From positions 1 through 38,540 of the IMG/VR virus record IMGVR_UViG_3300037054_000098: a DNA stretch of 38,540 bases. One strand, given 5' to 3'. The stretch comes from a virus. The position numbers were made by a program, and so were the translations under genes. Position 1 is the first letter of the stretch; every line of letters begins with the position of its first letter. The notes under the pieces are model-generated. The model saw only the letters and a program-made list of their open reading frames with translations. It was not told the DNA's origin and searched no databases. Positions 20,830 through 28,082 of the stretch are shown piece after piece.

Positions 20830-23334
20830 ATGAAGTCTGTGCCAATACTTTCACAACTCGTTTTAAACCCTCCACTTAATATCCAAGTGATTGAAAATGA
20901 AGAACAATTAGAAGAATTGTGTTCCTTTTTAGATTCACAGAAGATTGTAGGATTAGATATAGAAACAACCCCTACAAAAGATTTTTGGTGGCGGCGTTGT
21001 AGAACAATTCAGTTCGGAAATGTTGACCATCAATTTGTAATTGACTTACTATCATTTTGTGATGGGGATTCTCAATTACTTTTTGATTGTCAAGGTGAGT
21101 ATGGTAAGAGGCTTGAATTAGCACCGAGATTAAAAAAACTAATTGAGAAATTAAAGCCATATATATGTGAGGGCAAGCTTTTACTTTGCGGGACAAATCT
21201 TGGGTTCGAGTATATGACTTTCTACTGGAATTTTGGATTACGTACTTGGAATTTTTACGATTGCATGTTGGCCGAAAAGTGTATCTATGCAGGATATCAT
21301 AGTCTGAAAGACTATTCATTCTTTTCTTTAGAAGAAATGATGGGAAGGTATTTCCATGTAGACATTGATAAGAGCCTTCAAGAATCTTTTACATTAGATG
21401 GGATACTCACACAGGCACAATATGAATATGCTGCACTAGACACCAGATTACCTTTAGCTATTAAAGCTGCACAAGAATTAATTATTACTGGACAAACTAT
21501 TAAAAGCCGTAAGATGAAAGGATTAGGAACGGTTATTTTAGAACGTATTGATCCTATAGTTACTGGTGATAATCTAGAAGAAGTTGTACAGATTGAAAAT
21601 GATGCTATTGGTGCATTTGTTGACATGCATTTGCATGGAGAATATATAGACCATGATAAATGGATGAAGCGCATTGAGACACGTAAGATTGAACTAAAAG
21701 ACGTTATAATTAAATTAGATGAAGTTTTTATTCCATTAGTTGGAAAAAAGGAAGCACCAGTTCCTCAAGAAGCTGTAGATGCTGCACGAGCAGATTGGGA
21801 GAAATACAAAAAAGTAACTGATGAAGAACTTGCATTAAAAGGACAGGCGCGTAAAGACAAGAAAGCAGAACGGGAGAAACAAAGAGATTATTATAAACAA
21901 ATTTATCAAGAATTAAAATCAAAGGCTACTAAAAAGAATCTTAAAGAATTTGAAAGCTGCGAAGGGAATGCTTTAATAAATTATGGGTCTAGTACACAAC
22001 TATTAAAAGTATTAGTAACTATAAAGGGATTAAAGAACCTAAAAGATACTAATGATGACACACTTGAGCAGTTTAACAATATTACTATCATCAAGTTAAT
22101 TCAAGATTATAGGGAAATTAGTAAGGAAATTGATACTTATGGAGAAGCTTGGGTAACCTGTTGGGTAGAAAAACCTTGTAAAGAACAAGGTTGGGTTCAT
22201 CCGGGTGATAAAAAAATACACCACGTTTATAATCAAAATGAAGCCGAGACAGGTCGTAGTAGCAGTGAAAAACCTAATGGTCAGAATATTCCACCACCAT
22301 TTAGAGAGTGTTATATAGTTGACCCTCCAGATGAAAAAGAACCTGATGGTTATTCTATGGTAATTTGTGATGCCGCAGGTTGTGAACTACGTATTATTGC
22401 CGAGTTAAGTGGTGACCCAATTTGGATTAATGCTTTTAAAAATGATGAGGATGTTCATAGTGTAGGGACTGAAATTCTTTATCCAGAAGAATGGCCTAAA
22501 GTAAAATGCTTGGGCGGTGAAAAAATTATTAAAAATGGTAAAGAAAAGATTTTACCTCCCTGTGCCTATTATAAATTAAAACCAGATGATATCTACCCTC
22601 AACGTCATAAATGTGAATGTCCGCAGCATGAACTATTGAGGAAAAATAATAAAAGCGCCAACTTTCTTCTCGCATATGGTGGAGGCCCTAATAAACTAGC
22701 AAAGGAAATAAAACAATCGTTTACTGTAGCTAAAGAATTAATGGCTAAACATGAACGTTCCTTTCCTCGTATTTGGGATTACTTGACAAAATCAGGTCAA
22801 AGTTCTAGAATTAATGGTAGGTCATTTGATATGTTTGGGAGGCGTAGATTATTTCCTCAACCGACTTGGGAAAGAGCAAAAGAATTAGCCCGTGAGAAAA
22901 GAAAAGAACGTTTAGAATTTTCCATAGAAGTACAGAAGAAGAATATGGAAACTTTTGTTGCACTTCATAAACGTAAACCAAATAAAGAGGAGCTATGGTA
23001 TCTCCAACACAGAGAGGTTTCGTCACAAGAAATTGGAAACGCTATGCAAGCGATGGGATGGGGTATAGAGCGTCAAGGTAAGAATCATGCAATACAAGGC
23101 TCAAACGCTTCACTAGCAAAGATAGCATTAGCCAGTCTTTGGCACATATTGCCAAATTATAATGCTAGGTTAACGGGTTTCGTCCATGATGAAATCAAAA
23201 TTCAATGTCCAAAAAGATTTTCTGAACAAGTTGCAAAAGAAGTAGTCGAGGCTTTTAGGAAATCAGTATTACCAAAAATGAAATCAGTTGAAATGAAGGC
23301 TGATTTTAAAATTAGTGACCACTGGGAGAAATAA
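20830..23334 (+). CDS. polA: DNA polymerase, family A (T7-like, with exonuclease domain)
   Basis: 834-aa replicative polymerase. The 3'-5' exonuclease domain has the DxE motif in IVGLDIETTPTKDFWWRRC and a later YAALDTRLPLAIKA. The polymerase domain shows GRSSSEKPNGQNIPP (T7-type), motif A MVICDAAGCELRIIAELSGD, motif B KSANFLLAYGGGPNKLAKE and motif C TGFVHDEIKIQ (HDE). In motif A the usual serine is alanine (DAAGCELR). An insert between motifs A and B carries several cysteines (PPCAYYKL, HKCECPQH) that could bind zinc. The start ATG has only a weak purine-rich upstream. It is divergent from rnhA across a 66-nt gap. Confidence 0.95.
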   Translation: MKSVPILSQLVLNPPLNIQVIENEEQLEELCSFLDSQKIVGLDIETTPTKDFWWRRCRTIQFGNVDHQFVIDLLSFCDGDSQLLFDCQGEYGKRLELAPRLKKLIEKLKPYICEGKLLLCGTNLGFEYMTFYWNFGLRTWNFYDCMLAEKCIYAGYHSLKDYSFFSLEEMMGRYFHVDIDKSLQESFTLDGILTQAQYEYAALDTRLPLAIKAAQELIITGQTIKSRKMKGLGTVILERIDPIVTGDNLEEVVQIENDAIGAFVDMHLHGEYIDHDKWMKRIETRKIELKDVIIKLDEVFIPLVGKKEAPVPQEAVDAARADWEKYKKVTDEELALKGQARKDKKAEREKQRDYYKQIYQELKSKATKKNLKEFESCEGNALINYGSSTQLLKVLVTIKGLKNLKDTNDDTLEQFNNITIIKLIQDYREISKEIDTYGEAWVTCWVEKPCKEQGWVHPGDKKIHHVYNQNEAETGRSSSEKPNGQNIPPPFRECYIVDPPDEKEPDGYSMVICDAAGCELRIIAELSGDPIWINAFKNDEDVHSVGTEILYPEEWPKVKCLGGEKIIKNGKEKILPPCAYYKLKPDDIYPQRHKCECPQHELLRKNNKSANFLLAYGGGPNKLAKEIKQSFTVAKELMAKHERSFPRIWDYLTKSGQSSRINGRSFDMFGRRRLFPQPTWERAKELAREKRKERLEFSIEVQKKNMETFVALHKRKPNKEELWYLQHREVSSQEIGNAMQAMGWGIERQGKNHAIQGSNASLAKIALASLWHILPNYNARLTGFVHDEIKIQCPKRFSEQVAKEVVEAFRKSVLPKMKSVEMKADFKISDHWEK

Positions 23335-23860
23335 ATTGAATAATAAGTGTATAAATATTACAAATAAAAAATTTGGAAGATTGTTAGTTATAAAAAGAGT
23401 TAAACGTAAACACAGATATAAGTGGCTTTGTAAATGTGATTGTGGTAATATAAAGGCTGTTGATAGTTCAGCATTAAGACGCGGTGCTACTAAATCTTGT
23501 GGGTGTCTGCACAGAGAAAAATGTGGTGGACAAAATAGATTACGACCATATGAATCGCTTTATAATACTTTTATTGGTAAAGCAAAGGTCAAACATCTAA
23601 AAGTTCTATCATATAAACAATTTTTGAAATTTACGACCATATTAAATTGTCATTATTGTAAGTCACCTATTACATGGGCTAAATATTATCCAAATAAAAA
23701 CGGAAGTGGCTATAACCTTGATAGAAAAAACAATAAAAAGGGTTATACAGTGAATAATTGTGTAGTTTGTTGTAAACGCTGTAATGCTGGAAAATCCAAT
23801 ATATTCACATACGAACAGTGGCTCCAGATAGGTAAACTTATTCAATCATGGGAGAAATAA
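23323..23860 (+). repeat. 12-nt direct repeat flanking the HNH gene
   Basis: TGGGAGAAATAA occurs at 23323-23334 (end of polA) and again at 23849-23860 (end of the HNH gene). Each copy supplies a stop codon and a ribosome binding site. This is the footprint expected if the HNH gene entered a polA-zincin junction. Confidence 0.8.
23336..23860 (+). CDS. HNH endonuclease inserted after the DNA polymerase
   Basis: 174 aa from TTG 23336, which follows GGGAGAAATAAA (the polymerase stop region serving as RBS). The N-terminus is a zinc-binding AP2-like block (WLCKCDCGNIKAVDSSAL..SCGC); the C-terminus is an HNH: NCHYCKSPI, GYNLDRKNNKKGYTVNNCVVCCKRCNAGKS. The gene is flanked by an exact 12-nt direct repeat, TGGGAGAAATAA. 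It therefore leaves the RBS of both itself and the next gene intact. Confidence 0.85.
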   Translation: MNNKCINITNKKFGRLLVIKRVKRKHRYKWLCKCDCGNIKAVDSSALRRGATKSCGCLHREKCGGQNRLRPYESLYNTFIGKAKVKHLKVLSYKQFLKFTTILNCHYCKSPITWAKYYPNKNGSGYNLDRKNNKKGYTVNNCVVCCKRCNAGKSNIFTYEQWLQIGKLIQSWEK

Positions 23861-24276
23861 TGAAATTTAAAGAAAAACGTAAAAAACTATATTTAGAGAT
23901 ATTTGATCACCCTATTGAAATGATTTTTAGCAATGATACATGTAGAACATTTCATAAACAAGCAGCAAAAGATGAGTGGACAAATAATCAACATGGTCCA
24001 TTTATAGCTATGCATATATGTTTTGGTAATAAATCTACTCTTATTTTTCCTTACGATGCAACCCCTGATGTGATTGCCCATGAATGTTTTCATATTGTGT
24101 TTAGACTATTTGTTGAAATAGGAGCAGAGTTTAATAATGAAATTATGGCCTATCTTCTTGGATATCTAGTACTTGAAGCACATAAATTAAAAAATCGTAA
24201 AAAAAAGTCTAAAAAGGGCTTGACAGCGCCTAAAGGACATGATAGTCTTGTAATGATAGAGGAAGAAAGAGCATGA
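23860..24276 (+). CDS. Zincin-like metallopeptidase
   Basis: 138 aa from ATG 23860 (TAATG with the HNH stop, RBS GGAGAAATA). The zinc motif TPDVIAHECFHIVFR is HExxH-type; a downstream glutamate in NNEIMAYLLGYLVLEAH could be the third ligand. The C-terminus is basic (LKNRKKKSKKGL) and may bind nucleic acid. The substrate is unknown. A second, unrelated HExxH protein lies at 35400. Confidence 0.65.
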   Translation: MKFKEKRKKLYLEIFDHPIEMIFSNDTCRTFHKQAAKDEWTNNQHGPFIAMHICFGNKSTLIFPYDATPDVIAHECFHIVFRLFVEIGAEFNNEIMAYLLGYLVLEAHKLKNRKKKSKKGLTAPKGHDSLVMIEEERA

Positions 24277-24430
24277 ATGGAATCAGGGGTATATACTGAA
24301 AAACGTAGAGAATATATGCGTTTATGGAGATTAAAAAATAGAAAAAAGATAAACGCTCAAATTACAAGTTGGAAAAATAATAATCCAGAAAAAGCAAAAG
24401 CCATTAACGACCGTTGGAGGTCTAAAAACT
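24277..24430 (+). pseudogene. N-terminal fragment of an endonuclease VII-like gene
   Basis: Codes for YTEKRREYMRLWRLKNRKK..., NNNPEKAKAINDRWRSKN, the Lys/Arg/Asn helical repeats that precede the catalytic domain in endonuclease VII-like phage proteins (compare 14939). The AT-rich sequence stops near 24425 and GC-rich DNA takes over. The frame runs on by chance into the inserted gene. The matching catalytic domain is at 25097, in another frame. Confidence 0.6.
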
Positions 24431-24480
24431 TCGCAGCACGGACAATTCGCTCGCCTAAACTTCCCGACGGAGGCACGCCC

Positions 24481-25047
24481 ATGATGACAGAGGAACGGTT
24501 GCAGTGGTTCAAGACGCTGGTCGCTGTCCACGAACCTGAACTTGGCGAACTATTCCAAGAAATTGACCGTCTGCGCTCGGTAGGTTCGGCTCTCACGCAG
24601 CCCCCTCGCCAGAGCATAGCTAGTGACGAAATCCCTTACCGTGGGCCGTTTGTGTTTAGTGCGTTTGGGAGTGGCGCGGCTCCCGCGCGGCATACTCTCT
24701 ACCGTCAGACGATCCTTAATCAAGCAAAGACAAACGATAAGTTGCGGGCCGAGCTAAAGGAAGGGCACGAACATTACATAGAGATTCTCGCCAAATACTG
24801 CGCAGCTAATGAACGCGCCGAGAAAGCCGAGGCCGAGAACGAGCAGCACGACCGCAAGGTCAAGCAGGAGGCGCTAAGAGAGGCAGCAGAATTGTGCGAT
24901 CAGGTAGCTGATGACCGAGACGCTAACGACCAGACGTATGGAGCAGCGATGGAATGTGGCGCTAGGCTCCGCGCCAGTGCCGACGCCCTCGACCCGCAGG
25001 CCGGGGGGGCCGTTCCCGAATCGGGAGCGCCAGCGAAAGAAATGTGA
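24481..25047 (+). CDS. Inserted GC-rich phage-type protein of unknown function
   Basis: 188 aa from ATG 24481 with a good RBS (GGAGG then 7 nt). A coiled middle (NDKLRAELKEGHEHYIEILA, ANERAEKAEAENEQHDRKV) is followed by LREAAELCDQVADDRDANDQ and a CGARLRASADAL end. This ending is a common architecture of small accessory proteins in phages of GC-rich hosts. The block from about 24425 to 25055 is GC-rich while both flanks are AT-rich, so it looks like a recently acquired gene with its own RBS. Function unknown. Confidence 0.7.
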   Translation: MMTEERLQWFKTLVAVHEPELGELFQEIDRLRSVGSALTQPPRQSIASDEIPYRGPFVFSAFGSGAAPARHTLYRQTILNQAKTNDKLRAELKEGHEHYIEILAKYCAANERAEKAEAENEQHDRKVKQEALREAAELCDQVADDRDANDQTYGAAMECGARLRASADALDPQAGGAVPESGAPAKEM

Positions 25048-25055
25048 AATAGTTC

Positions 25056-25085
25056 TTGACGGAAGATTCCCCACGGTCTTATTAT
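25056..25085 (+). promoter_or_regulatory. Promoter at the right edge of the GC-rich insert
   Basis: -35 TTGACG (25056-25061), 18-nt spacer, -10 TATTAT (25080-25085). Expected start near 25092, just before the endonuclease VII-like fragment, so it would also transcribe the tmRNA candidate. Confidence 0.55.
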
Positions 25086-25096
25086 GCAGACATGGA

Positions 25097-25369
25097 ATGG
25101 AACTTCAAACTTATAGCGGGTGTATTGATGCAACAGGCGAGTCTAAAACTGATAATTGTGAAATTTGTGGAACATTTACTAAACTTGTTTATGACTACAA
25201 TCATTCCACAGGAGAGTTTAGAGGTTGGTTATGTATGATTTGTAACACTCGATTAGGTCATTATGAGTCTTGGTATTTAGTCAATAAAGAGATTATAGAT
25301 AAATATTTAAGTTCTTCTGTGAAAGCAGAGAATAAACCTGTAGATGGTGAACCACTTTCCTGTATATAA
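25097..25369 (+). CDS. C-terminal endonuclease VII-like domain (possibly mini-gene)
   Basis: 91 aa from ATG 25097. NCEICGTFTKLVYDYNHSTGEFRGWLCMICNTRLGHYES without the linker gives the two zinc CxxC pairs and the betabeta-alpha loop. The usual DHxH reads DYNH, so the first histidine is lost and catalysis is doubtful. It probably belonged with the fragment at 24277 before the GC-rich insertion. The last codons overlap the start of the tmRNA acceptor piece. Whether it is still translated is unknown. Confidence 0.55.
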   Translation: MELQTYSGCIDATGESKTDNCEICGTFTKLVYDYNHSTGEFRGWLCMICNTRLGHYESWYLVNKEIIDKYLSSSVKAENKPVDGEPLSCI

Positions 25370-25615
25370 CAGGGGTTCGACTCCCCTCGCCTCCACCATA
25401 AAAACAACGGGGGCGTCACGGCACGAATAGCAGAGATAATGGCACTAGCAGGTAGAGTAGTATGGCCGCTTTAAAGACATGCAAACCATAAAAGCGAAAA
25501 GCGATTATGTCAACAGTGTTCCTTCGTGGATGATTCCTAACGGAGCATCTTCGGTAAATGGAGTTGCTGTAGGAGCGTAAGCTCAAGCCGCTTAGGTGGG
25601 CGGGATATAAATACA
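25354..25615 (+). ncRNA. ssrA: Candidate circularly permuted tmRNA
   Basis: Acceptor piece first: P2 3' strand (ACTTT-CCTGT, 25354-25363), T arm AGGGG-TTCGACT-CCCCT (25371-25387), acceptor CGCCTCC, discriminator A, CCA (25396-25398). A 10-nt spacer follows. Then the coding piece: acceptor GGGGGCG (25409-25415), giving G3-U70 (alanine identity), a tmRNA-like TCACGGCACGAATAG, and P2 5' strand (TAGCAGG-T-AGAGT, 25446-25458). PK1 follows as an H-type pseudoknot: TATGG/CCATA and CGCTTT/AAAGCG. A tag-like frame ends GVAVGA with TAA (25578-25580) in the loop of hairpin GAGC-GTAA-GCTC. This order is that of two-piece permuted tmRNA genes. The resume codon is uncertain (AAC 25512 or an upstream in-frame codon), as are the outer ends. 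Confidence 0.8.
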
Positions 25616-25623
25616 CCATTTTG

Positions 25624-25727
25624 AATTGGCCACATAACCCGACTGTGTGAGGCTAGGACTAAAGGCAGAAGGTGTTAAAGTCACAGATCACCTAATGATG
25701 ACAATAAGTGTCCTAATGTGGCCAATT
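25624..25727 (+). ncRNA. Pseudoknotted RNA element between tmRNA and next gene
   Basis: A perfect 12-bp stem AATTGGCCACAT (25624-25635) with ATGTGGCCAATT (25716-25727) closes 80 nt. Stacked on it is TAGGAC (25654-25659) with GTCCTA (25710-25715), and inside that AGGTG/CACCT (25670-25674 with 25689-25693). The loop of that hairpin contains CACAG, which complements CTGTG (25643-25647) in the bulge, a kissing or pseudoknot contact. The structure ends 7 nt before ATG 25735. It may be a leader switch, or part of tmRNA 3' maturation. Confidence 0.65.
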
Positions 25728-25734
25728 GAGAATT

Positions 25735-26097
25735 ATGCTTGAACAATTACCAGATGGGTCGTGGCAAGGTAAGTACCTATATTATCTCGATAAGGGAAAG
25801 TTGAATAAAGGGGCACTTACTAACAAATTTGAAGTACGCAATCGAAAGAATAATGGGTTGATAGGATTTATCAAGTGGTATCCTATGTGGCGCAAATATT
25901 GTTTTGTTCCACTTAATTGTATCTTAGATGATGGGTGTATGGTAGAGATTGCTGAGTTTACTAAAGGACGTACTGATAAACATCTAGAGTCTAGTAGGAA
26001 GAAAAAAATTGGTGTAAGAATACCTTTTATACAACAACCATTAAGGTTTCCAAAGGAAACTGTACCATTTTCTCAAGTAGGGCATGAGTATGACTAA
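25735..26097 (+). CDS. Hypothetical protein
   Basis: 120 aa from ATG 25735; a TTG three codons earlier is possible but lies within the stem. MLEQLPDGSWQGKYLYYLDKG... is rich in Lys/Phe/Tyr, with IGFIKWYPMWRKYCFVPLNC in the middle, possibly a small beta domain. Not recognised. A structured RNA occupies its leader, so translation may be regulated. The next small gene overlaps its stop. Confidence 0.6.
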   Translation: MLEQLPDGSWQGKYLYYLDKGKLNKGALTNKFEVRNRKNNGLIGFIKWYPMWRKYCFVPLNCILDDGCMVEIAEFTKGRTDKHLESSRKKKIGVRIPFIQQPLRFPKETVPFSQVGHEYD

Positions 26098-26227
26098 AGA
26101 AATTCCTCAGTGGTTCAGAATTTATTTATTGAGACTGCCAAATGAACAAAGATTAGAGTTGTGTGCTTGGATGGAAAGTTGCCAACACGGTGAAATTGAA
26201 AATTGGTTATTCAGTATTTTGAATTAG
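26090..26227 (+). CDS. 45-aa hypothetical protein
   Basis: MTKEIPQWFRIYLLRLP... overlaps the preceding gene by 8 nt with AGGGCATGAG upstream as a weak RBS, and ends at TAG inside the 5' end of tRNA-Asn. Helical with a single Cys pair spaced by seven (CAWMESCQ). No family recognised. Confidence 0.5.
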   Translation: MTKEIPQWFRIYLLRLPNEQRLELCAWMESCQHGEIENWLFSILN

Positions 26228-26303
26228 GCAGCAAAGCTGAGATGGTCCTAGCGCCAATCTGTTAAATTGGTGGGTGTAGGTTCAAGTCCTACTGCCGCAG
26301 CCA
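26224..26303 (+). tRNA. tRNA-Asn (GUU) with poorly paired acceptor
   Basis: Anticodon arm CCAAT-CTGTTAA-ATTGG gives GUU. T arm GTAGG-TTCAAGT-CCTAC, discriminator G (normal for Asn) and CCA are clear. The acceptor TTAGGCA/TGCCGCA has mismatches at positions 2 and 3, and the span is about 80 nt, so the 5' end is uncertain or needs repair. An alternative register, GGCAGC/GCAGCC, would drop the encoded CCA. Confidence 0.72.
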
Positions 26304-26307
26304 AAGT

Positions 26308-26381
26308 TTAAGCAGGAATCTGAAAGGGATGTTACGTCGGAACAAGGTGCGTATAAGCCAGAATCAGCTAGTCCTGCTTAA
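26308..26381 (+). ncRNA. tRNA-sized structured element between tRNA-Asn and tRNA-Arg
   Basis: A perfect 10-bp stem TTAAGCAGGA (26308-26317) with TCCTGCTTAA (26372-26381) closes 54 nt containing CTGA/TCAG and GTT-ACGTCGG-AAC. There is no TTC-type T loop and no CCA, so it is not a normal tRNA. No U-run follows, so it is not a usual terminator. It could be a processing element or an unknown RNA. Confidence 0.5.
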
Positions 26382-26383
26382 TC

Positions 26384-26459
26384 CGGTTAGTAGCTCAACG
26401 AATAGAGTGTTGTCCTTCTAAGGCAAAAGATGCTGGTTTGAATCCAGTCTAACCGTCCA
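26384..26459 (+). tRNA. tRNA-Arg (UCU)
   Basis: 76 nt, CCA encoded. Acceptor CGGTTAG/CTAACCG, discriminator T. Anticodon arm TTGTC-CTTCTAA-GGCAA gives UCU, reading AGA. T arm GCTGG-TTTGAAT-CCAGT. Confidence 0.92.
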
Positions 26460-26471
26460 TTTTAGGTTATT

Positions 26472-27104
26472 ATGAAAATAGTTTGTATCAGTGAGACTCA
26501 CGGATTACATGATAAAATTACTGTCCCTGACGGTGATTTGCTTATTCATGCTGGTGATATGAGTATGCAAGGTAAACCAAATGAAATTTTAGAATTCAGT
26601 CATTGGTTTGCAACATTACCACATAAGTATAAAATTCTTATAGCTGGAAACCATGATTTTCTTTTTGAGAAGAATCCAAAACTAGCGATTCCTATGGTAC
26701 AAGATGCAGGTGCTATTTATCTTAATGATTCCGGTTGTACGATTGAGGGATTAAACTTTTGGGGAAGTCCAATTCAACCATGGTTCTATGATTGGGCATT
26801 TAATAGACAACGTGGAGCAGAAATTAAAAAACATTGGAATTTAATTCCTGATAATACTGACGTATTAATTACACATGGGCCTCAAATGTTAATTGGGGAT
26901 CAAAGTTATCCTAATGGTGATCATCTTGGGTGTGCCGATTTAGCAGATAAAATAGATAAATTGCCCAATTTAAAATTACATGTGTTTGGACATATACACG
27001 GTGGAGCAGGAGTTTATCCATATGGCCGCGCAATATCTATAAATGCATCTGTATTGAATGAACAGTACCAACCTAATGGGAAACAATTTGTGGTGGAATT
27101 ATGA
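26472..27104 (+). CDS. Calcineurin-like metallophosphoesterase
   Basis: 210 aa. The five MPE blocks are present: IVCISETHGLH, LLIHAGDMS, ILIAGNHDFLFE, VLITHGPQ, HVFGHIHGGAG. The first block usually reads DxH; here it is ExH (SETH), a change of a metal ligand that may alter activity. The spacing and the LPHKYKILIAGNHD stretch resemble MPPED-type single-domain phosphodiesterases. Cyclic nucleotide, RNA or nucleic acid end substrates are possible. It opens a plus-strand run of overlapping genes. Confidence 0.88.
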   Translation: MKIVCISETHGLHDKITVPDGDLLIHAGDMSMQGKPNEILEFSHWFATLPHKYKILIAGNHDFLFEKNPKLAIPMVQDAGAIYLNDSGCTIEGLNFWGSPIQPWFYDWAFNRQRGAEIKKHWNLIPDNTDVLITHGPQMLIGDQSYPNGDHLGCADLADKIDKLPNLKLHVFGHIHGGAGVYPYGRAISINASVLNEQYQPNGKQFVVEL

Positions 27105-27667
27105 ACCAAGAATTAACATTAAAACTAGTTAAACGATTTCCTGTACTCTATCAAGATTTTTATAGTGATATGAGAACCACTTGTATGTGTTGGGGATTTA
27201 GTTGTTCTGACGGCTGGCTAGATATTATTTGGCAACTTAGTCTAGCTATCGAGGATGAACTAGGATATAGTTGGTTACATAAAAAGTTTTTTATTTTCAA
27301 GAAGAATCTTTCTAGAAGATGGAATGGTTTTATTTATAAACTGTCTCCACCTGTTGTACATAAATATAAAATGTTCGGTAAAGGTACTAAAGAGGAACCA
27401 TACCACAATGATATTGTTGAGCGTGGTAGAAACAAATGGCCATTTTTAAAGAAACTTGTGTGGTATCCATATACTGGATTTGCTGTAAATCAAGTGAAAG
27501 AAAAATTTGGCACACTAAGATACTACTGTAATGTTAATGACCGTATTTCGCGTCTAGTTAGATTCGCAGAGGAGCTTTCATCAGTAACTTGTGAAGTTTG
27601 CGGCAAATGTGGTACATTATATACAGATGGTTGGTGTTATACTGCATGTGAGGAGCATAAACGATAA
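27101..27667 (+). CDS. Conserved phage protein with C-terminal zinc ribbon
   Basis: 188 aa. The N-terminal half has Trp/Cys-rich CMCWGFSCSDGWLDIIWQLS. The C-terminal half matches a widespread phage hypothetical layout: VNQVKEKFGTLRYYCN, a helix, then TCEVCGKCGTLYTDGWCYTACEEH, a zinc ribbon. It overlaps the metallophosphoesterase stop by 4 nt. Function not known for the family. Confidence 0.7.
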   Translation: MNQELTLKLVKRFPVLYQDFYSDMRTTCMCWGFSCSDGWLDIIWQLSLAIEDELGYSWLHKKFFIFKKNLSRRWNGFIYKLSPPVVHKYKMFGKGTKEEPYHNDIVERGRNKWPFLKKLVWYPYTGFAVNQVKEKFGTLRYYCNVNDRISRLVRFAEELSSVTCEVCGKCGTLYTDGWCYTACEEHKR

Positions 27668-27933
27668 TGCCATATATTAATCATATAAATCGAAATTTAT
27701 TTGATTCACACATTGAAAAACTATCAGACGCTGTTGTAGTTCCGGGGGAACTTAATTACATATTCACACGATTATGTGATAATTATATCAATGACAAAAA
27801 ATGTTATGATAGTATCAATGCGGCTATAGGAGCACTTGAATGTGCTAAACAAGAATTGTATCGTAGGGTAGCAGCACCTTTTGAAAATGAAAAATGGCAC
27901 GATAATGGAGATGTATACAAAGGAGGATTATGA
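27667..27933 (+). CDS. DUF6899-like phage protein
   Basis: 88 aa. MPYINHINRNLFDSHIEKL, GELNYIFTRLCDNYI, INAAIGALECAKQELYRRV and NGDVYKGGL match the layout I associate with DUF6899 of phage genomes. Helical, no catalytic motif visible. It begins one base inside the upstream stop (TAATG), and an AGGAGG for the next gene is built into its last codons. Confidence 0.75.
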   Translation: MPYINHINRNLFDSHIEKLSDAVVVPGELNYIFTRLCDNYINDKKCYDSINAAIGALECAKQELYRRVAAPFENEKWHDNGDVYKGGL

Positions 27934-28082
27934 AAGATAGTATAAATGGAAATTTTGTATTTTTTGATGTTGAAACGGGTGACACATTGTTTACCAAACA
28001 AGTTCAACTTAGAGTATGTCACGGTGAAGAACCTAAAGTAGTTTCTATTGAACACGATGAGTTTGATGGATTGTACATTTGA
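27930..28082 (+). CDS. 50-aa hypothetical protein
   Basis: MKDSINGNFVFFDVETG... with a strong AGGAGG 4 nt before ATG 27930, overlapping the preceding stop. Beta-rich with an acidic C-terminus (EHDEFDGLYI). The DVETG resembles the first motif of DEDD exonucleases, but the rest of the domain is missing, so this is probably chance. Not recognised. Confidence 0.6.
   Translation: MKDSINGNFVFFDVETGDTLFTKQVQLRVCHGEEPKVVSIEHDEFDGLYI

Noticed and set aside
25056-25238. 60-aa frame overlapping the endonuclease VII-like C-terminal domain
   Set aside because: Shadow frame of the conserved zinc-binding reading frame.
25624-25727. Group I intron core suggested by GGACTAAA and GTGTCC segments
   Set aside because: No P4-P6 between the proposed P3 and P7 strands, and the pairing TAGGAC/GTCCTA is not the P7 geometry. 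A permuted intron around the tmRNA candidate was considered and no upstream half was found.
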